From the NCBI GenBank assembly GCA_934045075.1, contig OW203724.1, positions 546,001 to 610,000 of the forward strand: a stretch of DNA of 64,000 nucleotides. The letters run 5' to 3'. Under the pieces are notes generated by a model, which saw nothing but the letters and a program-made list of their open reading frames with translations, was not told the DNA's origin and ran no database searches. The DNA is from Yponomeuta sedellus. Lineage: Eukaryota > Arthropoda > Insecta > Lepidoptera > Yponomeutidae. Of this stretch, positions 27,401 through 39,400 are shown one piece after another. How positions within the stretch are numbered: the first letter of the stretch is position 1; each line of letters begins with the position of its first letter. The position numbers and the translations under genes were made by a program.

Positions 27401-30400
27401 ATATTTTCTGCATGTTGATTCATCACTCCAAAGAATTTTATCATAAAATTGTGGATCTTCTCTTATTCTTCGCAGCATTGTTCGGCAGAAGTTGACACGT
27501 AAAGGGTAGTCTCTCGGAAGCAATGTTTGTACCCGTTGATAATGGCATGGGTATAATTCGTGGCGTTGCAGCATACGATGTACAGTTCGGGTAGACATAC
27601 CAGTACGGGAATGCCAAGTCGTCGGTAATATCACTATTCAACTGTCCAATTCACTGAGAAAATCAGGGTCCAGGTAAATTAAGCAAAGTCGTCAAGTTCA
27701 CACAATAATCGAATCCAGTTCACAAGCAAATCGGAGTCCAGTAGAAAAAGTAGCAGATTGCGAGTTAAATAGGAAAGATACGGCGAGCAAAGACACATGT
27801 AACTACGTAAGAGAACAACTCAACTAAAGCTACATTTCACCGCTTCTTGCGCCCATCCAAACAAAGGACATAACCTTTCTTTTTTACTCTTATGAATACG
27901 GTGTCATTTAAAGTAGCCTATTTTTTTCTATCTATGGCCTTGAAGTACAATACAATTGACCATTTTGGGATCATAATTCCAAGAAAGCGACCCACAAGTC
28001 GATGGGGTAGCGTTTTTTTACTTGAACTACTGTTAATAATACATTTCATTACGATTAATCATCGTTTTGTTACTCAAAATTGTAAGTATTGTAACTTTAG
28101 ATAATTTGCAAAATCGACGTTTTATCATGTAATTAGTAATAACTCTGTATTGCGTCAAGGCACCTCTTACTATGACACCATTTTAGAATCTGTATGAAGT
28201 GGACAACTTTTTAAAATAATGGGCCACTTGAGTGCCATACATTTTTTTTAAGAAAATTGAGTCAAAGTTACATAATCCGGCAGAAATGATCTTGAAAATT
28301 AGGAAAAAACTATTTATTCTTAAATAATTGTTAATACTATCTTATTTTATTCTAATTCAAGTAATAGTACAGATATTCAGGAATTAGAAACAGAAAACAG
28401 AACCAAAAAACCTCTTTATTTGTGGATATGGTAGCCAATTTTGTAAAAATAGCAATATTTCTTTTGAAAATTAAAAAAAAATCATATTTAAAAAATGCAT
28501 GGCCAAATGACGATAAAAGTGGGATATGTAATAGATGATTATGTGGCCAGTCAGCAGCTACAGGGTTATCCATTATTTACGACACACGCTGTATGTGCTC
28601 ATGTCATATTTTGTATGAAAAGTAGTAATGTATGAGCTCCAATGACAGTTTTCACATGCAGAACGACCAGCCGGCGACCGGAGCTCATACATTACTACTT
28701 TACCCGGCCCGGCGACCGGACGGCGACCTGGTGCATGTGAAAAGGCACTTAGGAAGTAGGTATAAAATAACAACAATAATTTTACCTACTTAGACGAATT
28801 GTAATTTACGATACCTAAGTACCATTAAGTATGTAGGACTACTAAGTCATAAACAATTATCGATAGATTTTTATCATGTGTGCCCCCATCCGTAATTGAG
28901 TAGAATTCAAATTATGACAGAAATTTCTAGAGAAGGTACACTTTCTTCGATGAAAATTTAACTTTACTAACCAGTAAATAAAGGTGGTTTCACTTTTTCA
29001 TTTTCGGATTGGTTTCCGTGCTCATGTCATTACAAATTTAATTAAAATACAATGAAACACGTCTTACCGATGAAATATTACGGCATGATCGGTATATTTT
29101 AGTGCCCAGCTTTTACTTTTGCTCTCTAACACAGCACAACAAGGCATTTTAATCGTGTTTTCACCATTTTTTTCTTTACTAGAAGCTCACGGCAACTGAA
29201 GTAAACAAAACTGTCACCGACTACGCATAGGCAATACATTGCTAATGTGAGGCACGCGGGCACCGCCCACTTACGACTTCTACTCTTTTTTTATGTTCTG
29301 TGGTACGGGCTATCTAAAAAAAATAACGTCACCCGATTGGCCACATTCTGTAAATAGAATGTAACTTGGTGGCTCAATTGGTAGAGCGCTGGCACGGATA
29401 GCCAGAGGTTGCGGGTTCGAATCCCGGCATGGGTGAAAATTTTTAGCCTCTAAATAGGTTTTTAAAGAATGTAACTTGTATCATCATCATCGTAATCAAC
29501 CAACCGACATAGACATCCCCAGACACGCCACTTCTGCACTTCTCTTCCAGTCACTGCCCACAGCTTAAATTATATAGGTACGCTGAAATAAATTATTGAT
29601 TTCCGATAATTTTTTTAACATATTTTAAACTTTCGCAATTTGTACACGTAGTTAGAATATTTTCGGGGCTTAATCGCGTAGTAGTGGTTGAAATTAAGAA
29701 ACACAAAAATTTTAATCGGGAATGTAGTTTCAAACTGTCGCAAACGTGGGATCCGGTCATCAAGATGTGTTCGAGTGGGAAAAAGTAGCATGGCTTATCG
29801 TCCGACATTGCTGTCAGTGTAGTGTGTCGCAACCCTAATAGTGCTTTGTGATAGATTGTGCTGATTGAGGGTAGTCTGAAACCTCATCAGCCGAAGATGC
29901 GAACGGGTCTTCTCGTGACTCCGATGACTGTAACGTCGTCGAAACGTCGAGGTAAAATAGCAATAAGCCCCGAAAATATTCTGATTTCACTTTTTTTCAC
30001 TTAGAGTTCCATGGTAAGCCAACAACTATTACAATAACGATGATGATGCCTTCCATGCCGATTTCGGCAACGGCGACCAATTCTGTTTTGTGTTACTGGT
30101 GCGTCCTCACATGACTAATGTAACCAATTTTTGCAGTAAACGTCCGAAGACAGGTGCCACATTACATATAATCAATAACATATAATCTTATATAGGGAAA
30201 CGTAAAGCCAATTACAGGTTCACCCTTTCTCACACGTTCAAACATTGTCTATTCCTTATTGTAATTTGACCAGGAAGAACGTTAGTGACTCAAACAGTAA
30301 TGCCACTGTTAATGTGCCGGCTGATCGACCTTTGCTTTGGCTTTGACGACCTCTGTGGCGTAGCGGTAGCGCGTCTGCCTACCATGCAAGAGGTCCTGGG

Positions 30401-33400
30401 TTCGAATCCCGGCTGGAAACAAAAAAAGAAGTCCAGGTCTTGGATGTTTACATGTTTGTGATGTCGTCGTTTCTGGCTCCCACGTCACAGGGTATCCTAG
30501 TGTGGGGCCAGAAGCAATGTATGTGCTATAGGAAATTCAGGTTAGGAGCTGAATAGAAACCACTGAGATAGTTTAAACGAAACAAATAATTATTTATTCT
30601 TACGACACTGGAAAGCCATATCGACTGATTCCTAGCACTGACAGACTTTGACTGACCGAAACGAGATGGCGTTGAAATCACGTTGTTAAACTCGATTATT
30701 TAGTAATCGATTTAAGATTAATTTTTGTAAATAAAATTACATAAAATCAACATGTGCCTGTGTGTAACAAAAAAAATGCCACTGTTAATGTGCCGGCTGA
30801 TCCAGATCGCGCCGTACACGTCGGTGCTGGTGAACTGCATCTACTGGGCCGTGGACAGCCCCAAGCTGCTGACCATCCCCGACGCCAAGCACCTGCTGCT
30901 GCCGCCGCACACGCCCTGGCTGCCCAAGAGCGTGGGCGCGCCGGCCCTGCCGCACAGGTGCCGGCTCCAGCCTCTAAACTATATGGAGTTCTTTCGATTC
31001 GCATTAGACTAATACCCAAAATAGATAATATTGGCCTCTTGCATCCACTTAATGAGATGATTTATACAGCATCCAGTGGTATCTATCTCCGACGCTGTAG
31101 TGCCTGGGACATGGTTTTTTATAGACGGTGTAGGCTTGCCCAGCACCTATACCATCCTGACAGCTTAGTCGGCCTAGCCCACAGGAAAGACTAGTCAATA
31201 CGTGCGGAGCCAACCAAGCCGCGGGTTTCCTCGCGATGTTTTCCTTCACCGTTAGTGTGTGGTATTGCGACTACAAATAGAATACACCTAGGGTTATTTT
31301 AAATAGATACACCTAGGGTTATTTTAGCTTATTCTGTTATTCCCGAGGATGTTTTAGCTAAAATGTTCTAGGTTATTCCTTACGATTACACTCTGACGAA
31401 GTTACGTGGCAGGCGCCTTTTGAAAGCGCCGCCTGCTATATTTTCACAGTAATAAAACATTTATCCCATTGAATTGTACCAAACTGTTTAGGCAGTTTAT
31501 TTGTACATTCCTCTCTAAATTTACCTTCTGACCACCTGTTGCCTTCATATCGCCGCGGCGAGCGCACGATTATGAACTTATCTGCTTTTAGCGGCATTGC
31601 CGACCTTCAACGCTTATACGGTTTGGCTGCAATAAATATTTGGAGTCGGTGCCCGAAATGTGCTGGTCGTGCTGCTTCCCATCATAGTTTTACGAAATCG
31701 GTTTTTGTTTAAAATGTTTGGCACACTATCGCCTCAATGTTCCCAGGATGCTGGCGATCTGCGACATCTCAGCTGACCCGGGCGGCTCCATCGAGTTCAT
31801 GAACGAGTGCACAACCATCGACACACCATTCTGCCTCTATGACGCCGACCGCAATAAGGATACTAAGAGGTATTTATACTATCAGGTGTCCTCCGACCCG
31901 GTGGGATGACGACCTGCGAAAAACTGCAGGCAGATGCTGGATGCGGCAAGCTGAAGACAGGGCGCTATGGCGCTCATTAGGGGAGGGCTATGTCCAGCAG
32001 TGGACTAGTATAGCCTGACGATGAAGATGATTAATATTACAAAATAAAAACTATAATAAATATTAATTTTCTAACATTAAATGTAAATATGGATTGAATG
32101 TTTGAGATAAATTAATTGAGTGGAATTGATTTAACGTACGGTGCCCCACAAATAACTACTAATAACTAGCACAAATGACTTTGCTTAAAAAAATCGTTTA
32201 CGTATCATTCAGAAGCGCTCGTGGCCTAGGTGAACCGAGTGATTGGAGTCAATCACTTGCGTTAAGCAACAACAGGTGTGGGATGGGTAACCATCCCGTG
32301 ACTACCGCTAGTGGCATTTCTTCCGAGCGCTTCCGTGCTTCGCAAGGCACGCTAAGCCGTTGGCGCCGGCTGTCGACCTCTGTGACGTAGCGGTAGCGCA
32401 TCTACCGGAAACAACGACATCACAAACATGTAACCATCCAAGACCTGGGTTTTTTTGTCCCCAGTCGGGGTTCGAACCCGGGGCCTCTCGCACGGTAGGC
32501 TGAGGTGCTACCGCTACGCCACAGAGATCGTCAAGCAGGTCTCGATATCGATCGAGACCTGTTGACTAGGCTCGCTACGCAGGTCAGTTTCTCATGTAGA
32601 GACGGACCTGGTGCCGTGTCAGTTCTGAGTGCTTAGTGCGAGTTTGACGAATCCAATCGAATAACTTTACTACCGCGTTAATTGAGCATTGAGTAGTGAG
32701 TATGAGTAAGTTAACCGTTCGAACTGGCAAAACGCTGTCACAGTACAACTCGCACTCGCGTTTACTCGTGTTTTGGCTGGTAAACGTGTTCACTTATCAA
32801 CGTAAACCATTACAACTCGCACTCAGCAATTTTAATTTCCATACTTGTCGCTAGGTGGCGCTTCCTCGATGCCATAGAAATATGACTTTACGTTAACGCG
32901 ATCGAGTAGTTAAAAAACTCGCACTAAGCACTCTGGGTGTGCCGGTGATCCTCGTTGATAAGCTAAGCAGGGCGAGTGTAGGACTGAGTGGTGTGCGCAG
33001 CTTCAAGGGAGTGTAGGACTGAGTGGTGTGCGCAGCTTCAAGGGAGTGTAGGACTGAGTGGTGTGCGCAGCTTCAAGGGAGTGTAGGACTGAGTGGTGTG
33101 CGCAGCTTCAAGGGAGTGTAGGACTGAGTGGTGTGCGCAGCTTCAAGGGAGTGTAGGACTGAGTGGTGTGCGCAGCTTCAAGGGAGTGTAGGACTGAGTG
33201 GTGTGCGCAGCTTCAAGGGAGTGTAGGACTGAGTGGTGTGCGCAGCTTCAAGGGAGTGTAGGACTGAGTGGTGTGCGCAGCTTCAAGGGAGTGCAGGACT
33301 GAGTGGTGTGCGCAGCTTCAAGGGAGTGTAGGACTGAGTGGTGTGCGCAGCTTCAAGGGAGTGTACGACTGAGTGGTGTGCGCAGCTTCAAGGGAGTGTA

Positions 33401-36400
33401 GGACTGAGTGGTGTGCGCAGCTTCAAGGGAGTGTAGGACTGAGTGGTGTGCGCAGCTTCAAGGGAGTGTAGGACTGAGTGGTGTGCGCAGCTTCAAGGGA
33501 GTGTAGGACTGAGTGGTGTGCGCAGCTTCAAGGGAGTGTAGGACTGAGTGGTGTGCGCAGCTTCAAGGGAGTGTAGGACTGAGTGGTGTGCGCAGCTTCA
33601 AGGGAGTGTACGACTGAGTGGTGTGCGCAGCTTCAAGGGAGTGTAGGACTGAGTGGTGTGCGCAGCTTCAAGGGAGTGTAGGACTGAGTGGTGTGCGCAG
33701 CTTCAAGGGAGTGTACGACTGAGTGGTGTGCGCAGCTTCAAGGGAGTGTAGGACTGAGTGGTGTGCGCAGCTTCAAGGGAGTGTAGGACTGAGTGGTGTG
33801 CGCAGCTTCAAGGGAGTGTAGGACTGAGTGGTGTGCGCAGCTTCAAGGGAGTGTAGGACTGAGTGGTGTGCGCAGCTTCAAGGGAGTGTAGGACTGAGTG
33901 GTGTGCGCAGCTTCAAGGGAGTGTAGGACTGAGTGGTGTGCGCAGCTTCAAGGGAGTGTACGACTGAGTGGTGTGCGCAGCTTCAAGGGAGTGTAGGACT
34001 GAGTGGTGTGCGCAGCTTCAAGGGAGTGTAGGACTGAGTGGTGTGCGCAGCTTCAAGGGAGTGTAGGACTGAGTGGTGTGCGCAGCTTCAAGGGAGTGTA
34101 GGACTGAGTGGTGTGCGCAGCTTCAAGGGAGTGTAGGACTGAGTGGTGTGCGCAGCTTCAAGGGAGTGTAGGACTGAGTGGTGTGCGCAGCTTCAAGGGA
34201 GTGTACGACTGAGTGGTGTGCGCAGCTTCAAGGGAGTGTAGGACTGAGTGGTGTGCGCAGCTTCAAGGGAGTGTAGGACTGAGTGGTGTGCGCAGCTTCA
34301 AGGGAGTGTAGGACTGAGTGGTGTGCGCAGCTTCAAGGGAGTGTAGGACTGAGTGGTGTGCGCAGCTTCAAGGGAGTGTAGGACTGAGTGGTGTGCGCAG
34401 CTTCAAGGGAGTGTAGGACTGAGTGGTGTGCGCAGCTTCAAGGGAGTGTAGGACTGAGTGGTGTGCGCAGCTTCAAGGGAGTGTAGGACTGAGTGGTGTG
34501 CGCAGCTTCAAGGGAGTGTAGGACTGAGTGGTGTGCGCAGCTTCAAGGGAGTGTAGGACTGAGTGGTGTGCGCAGCTTCAAGGGAGTGTAGGACTGAGTG
34601 GTGTGCGCAGCTTCAAGGGCCCCGGCGTGCTGGTGTGCTCCATCGACAACATGCCGACGCAGCTGCCGCGCGAGTCGACGGACTTCTTCGGCGACCTGCT
34701 GCTGCCGTACTCCGCCGACATCCTGCGCTCCGACGCCACCAAGCCGCTCGAGGATCACGACTTCTCGCCCGTCGTCAAGGGGGTGAGAGCTGAAATGGAA
34801 TGAAAAAGTTTTATTCAAAGTAGCACAGAAACTGCGGCTTAATGAACGTTACAATTCAAACTAGGTTTCCAAAATCTTTTCAAAATCTAGATCATTTTGG
34901 AGAATAAATGGACAAAAAAACTCCAAACTTCAGGATGTTAGTTTCTTTAAATAAATCCCTTAACGAATCTCTACTGCCCAGCCTATAAATGAATCTTAGC
35001 TCTCTTCTGCAAGACGAAGATGGTCTCAATGTCTGCTGCCCGTCCCCACAGTCGTATGCCATAAAACATAAGACTATGGAAGTAACTAAAATAAACAAGC
35101 CTTGCGACGTCAGTAAGTTCTTTAATTCTTTTGACTGCATATGCCGCTAAACTAAGCCTATTTGCCAATTTTTCTATTCTCGTGACTCCTGCACGTTCCA
35201 CCGGCGTAGCCATATTGTGACTCGATGATGTCTGGAATTCAAGACAGTACAATGCATAATTCCCATGTTTTATAAGAATGAAAATGGACACCTAGTTTGA
35301 CTTGTAACGTTAATTAAGCCGCAGTTTCTGCGTTACTTTGAAAAACTTTTTCATTTCATTTCAATTTTGTTACCTACTTTTGAACCCCTTTTGTAACTTT
35401 TGGTGACACAGCTTAATTTGTCACTTTTTGAAGTACGTGCCTGTCTGTGACTAATTGTATTAAAATTCATTCAACTTGTATTTTTTTTACACTTTCCTTT
35501 TAATCTTTCAAGTTCGTGTTAAATTTGCCGAGGGTTCGAATATGATTTACGGTAACTTTCAAGTGGTTGCATCAAAGAGAAAATATTTGGAAAAAAACTG
35601 TAAGTTTTCAATGAATTTTACTTTACTATAGAGTAAAATCAAACAGAAAGCACAAAATTATAAAATAAAAAAAATTTCATGGCGAGCTTATTTCATTGAA
35701 AATCTCTCCTAGCCGACCCTTACTGTGGTAATACGGGGCAAGAGTACAATCATTATTTTATTAATGTTACACAATCAATTCTGTGACTTTTTGGTTTTGC
35801 TCGTGTATCTTTTGACTGTATCATTTCTCACAACAGAAATGATGATGCTGGTACACCTAAAGATTTTCATTCTCATACTTTCTTGCATTTTCACTTTCTA
35901 AAATATTCCAAATAATTTTATCTCTTCGGAAAGCTCTTCGCTTACTTTTTTACTCTAGGACAGCTTCTAAATTTAACAGCTCATGCCTACATTTTGGTGT
36001 ATGTCGTTGACAGCGATAGCTCGTTGTTAAGATAAATCTTTAGTAAAGAATTTTTACTATTAACTAGCTGACCCAGCGAACTTTCTTTTTTTTTCTCTCC
36101 GTAAGAACCATCCTCGCACTTCAAGGAATATTCTAAAAAATGAATTCGCGAAATCGGTTCAGCTGCTCTCGAGATTTGCGCTTACCAACACATTCAGCGA
36201 TTCATTTTTATATTATAGATTATTGATAGCACATCAGATAATGTACATAAGAAATACTTAATGCTAATGACTTTGTTCGTGACTTCGGTGTACCTAATCC
36301 TGATAGCAACAGTTCAATAAAAACTACACATTTCAGAAAAGGTTAAGTCTTTTATTTTAGATCAGATCCCGACTGTTTTTATACGTGTATGCGGTCGTAA

Positions 36401-39400
36401 TACCGCAATCGTCGATGACTGGTGCGTCATTGTGTTGACCTCAATTAAAAAATAATTCACTCCCTTTTTGTTTCAGGCAATTATCACAAGCAATGGGAAG
36501 CTGACACCGGCCTTCGAATACATTAACGATTTGCGAATATCTAATAACAAGTGAGTATTTCTCTCTAGCTCCATTTACATTACTTTACAGAGCGTCACAG
36601 GCCAGCGCGATTAGCTTTAAGGTGCTCAGGGGCGCTAACTAGCGCTACCGATGGAAAAAAACATAATTTGTTTTGTTGTTGATCCTAGGTTCTAGACTGT
36701 AGGTTCTAAAAATAGTTATCGCAGTTGTTAAGATTTGTCATGTTCACCTTAGATTCAAACGTATAATAAAACGTATAATAAAAGTTACGATTTTTATTCC
36801 ATTGGTGGCGCTAGTTAGCGCCCCTAAGCGCCTTAAGATTGAAGGCATCGATGTGTAAGACGGTCTGTACTATAATATCTATGCACTAAAAAACTACATA
36901 TATAAGTACCTATGTACAATTTAAGACGCTCCGGATTGCTTACTAGCGCCACCAATGGAAAATTATGAGCCCTTGGGACTACACTGTTGGTTCTAGAAAT
37001 AGTTGTCAAAGTTAAGATCTGTTTACATACATACACATACATAACCTCAAGCCTGTATCCCAGAGGGGTAGGCAGAGACCAGGGACTGCCACTTGCTACG
37101 ATCCTGACAGATCACCTTCGCTTCATCAACGTTCATAAGTCGTTGCATGCGCGCACGCCGGCTCCGGGTACTTCATCTAAGATCTGTTTATTCTATTCTA
37201 ATACGAAAAGAGCTCGTGTAGCTTATTTATCACGGAGCTTGGAGGGTTAACTAAGCGCACCAAATCCTATTGGAATAATGGCGTTTGTATCATCAATAGT
37301 CTATTTGACAGGTTTCTGAAAGCCTACTCAGATTATTCGTTGGTGTTTAATAAGTGCTCAGAAACGTCGTGTATTTATTTCTAAAAAACGAAATAATAAT
37401 TAATTTTAAAAATAAGCCGCCAAAACGCTCTTGGTTTGGTAAACAAACAAACGTCAAGTCAACTCTCGGGTTCTCGGATCGCTATTTTTACGCTGTGACG
37501 TCATTGCAGACTTGATTAATATTGGGCGTTTTGGATAAGATTATTACAAATATTGTATGGACGCAGGCGTAACTTTACGGTAACATTGTTGCAATCTGTT
37601 GCAGCCGCTCCAGACACAAGGTGGAGGGCGGCGAGCAGCAGACCTCCCTCGTGATCCTCGGCAGCGGGCTGGTCTCCAGCCCAGTCGTCGAGTACTTGTG
37701 CAGGGAGAAGAACATCGCCGTTACCGTGGGTCGGTGACACGATCGAAAAATCATTCTGTTTTCGAATCTTTGGTTTCCAAAGTGGCCGAGTCCGGGTCGG
37801 CGGTGGCGGGCCTCAACTTAGGAGTTATCGGGCCGCTCGGAAGTCCTGCGACGCGGCTCGACGGCTCGACGTGCCGGCGAAGCGCGCGGAAAAAATGCGC
37901 CCTTTGCCGGGAGCCTTTGTTTTTAGAGATCTGCGCAGACGAGGGACTTTTGTCCCCAAGGGACAAAAGTTTCTGAATCGTATAAGATGTCCTCCGAGTA
38001 TTTGTCGCGGACTCAACGCCTACGATGTGAGGTCATTCGTTCCCCGAAAATTTAGTGAAGCGGCGTATGGGAGGCAAATATTCTGAGATTATATTGTGTT
38101 GATATTTACCTACAAGAAATTGAAAAAGAAAAGGCGTTTTAAATGAAAACACCGATAGTCCTAGCAGCTATGAAAAAAAGCTGCATTTTGTGATGAAAGC
38201 AAGCCGTTTTGCACTGTGATAGTAGGGACAAAAATAAACGATTTGACCCGAAGCAGCACAAGTTTCACCCCTTAGGAACAGAGAGGGCGCCACTTCTTTG
38301 AAAAATACTGAAAAATTCTGACACGCTAACGGATGAACCGATTGCAATGATTAATATCTTATTCGAAAGCGAATTACTTAATGTATCATTAAAAAAATTA
38401 AAAGTACCTAAGTAAAAAACCATGACAACCGTCAAAAATCTTACGTTTTGTAACATTTTTTTTTGTAAATTTCCAGATTTTACAAAATCATGCAAAAAAA
38501 TTGTATTAAGAGGATATGTTTTTTACAATTCATATTGCTAGAAATTTAATACTGCATTAAATAAAAAAAGATCATGTCAATATCTTTAATAGTTTAGGAA
38601 ATATTTAGGTTTACGTGTGCTGGAAAAGCGGGGTCATTGCCCTCGCTTCGTAGTAACTGTGAAGAAAAGGAATTTATTTTTGTGGTGGAAGCTAGTCATA
38701 TCGGGTAGTGATAGTAGGGAATAAAATAAACGATTTTAACCGCTGCAGCAACACTTACACCCTTAGGAACATAGGTGGCGCCACTTATTTAAAAAAAATT
38801 ACGAAGTTTTTTTTATAAAATAAACCGCTCCACCGATTTTTCATGATTAAAGTTCATAATACAAAAAAATATAATCCACAAGATTTGTCATTTTCTCGTA
38901 TTATAATACGTTGAGTTTTTGGTTGCTTAATCAGATTAAATATTCCATAAATTGCGCCTTCAGATTTGGGTAGAACCAAATGTTTTTTTTAAATGGACAT
39001 TGAGGATAATTTAAAAACCTATTTAGAGGCTAAAAATTTCACCCATGCCGGGATTCGAACCCGCAACCTCTGGCTATCCGTACAGCCAGAGGTTGCGGGT
39101 TCGAATCCCGGCATGGGTGAAATTTTTAGCCTCTAAATAGGTTTTTAAATTTGTTCCTTAGCACGGGTTAGTGCATTAAAAATAAAAAATAAAAATGGTG
39201 TAATTGAGGATAATGTTTTAAATAAATGAATTTTGGGGTAAAAATACAAAATTTGTAAGTAAATAAAAAAGAACAGAATAGTCTCACTTGAATTATTCAT
39301 CTTCTGGCGTCTTGAATCTTATAGTTCTGAAAAAGGAAAAAGAAACATGACCGTTCTACTTACGTTTTATCAGCACAATCACCTTTGCACGATTACAGTG

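Larger units (their letters stand above)
22094..29302 (-). mobile_element. composite of two tandem P-like transposons with a nested mariner element
   Basis: The outer ends carry the CACAGAACATAAAAAAAGAG inverted terminus and a perfect 8-bp target duplication GTACGGGC (22086-22093, 29303-29310). Inside are two head-to-tail copies of the element seen at 9088-11113, in reverse orientation: 22094-24571 and 24572-29302. The second lacks its own outer left terminus and begins about 54 bp in. The copies are almost identical over long stretches (for example 22320-23570 and 24697-25930), so the duplication is young. The leftmost terminus is itself duplicated with a 63-bp period (22094, 22157). Confidence 0.85.

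Noticed and set aside
30754..31194. 146-codon open frame over exon 8
   Set aside because: Wrong register over exon 8, then a repeat. The true frame is the conserved IAPYTS frame that ends at the donor at 30957.
32971..34619. Regular 35-bp repeats as a possible CRISPR array
   Set aside because: The repeats are directly abutting with no spacers, lie in a eukaryotic intron and copy the exon 10 boundary.
34528..34803. Open frames that begin inside the minisatellite and run into exon 10
   Set aside because: They depend on repeat sequence upstream of the last acceptor and are not continuous with exon 9 in the AASS frame.
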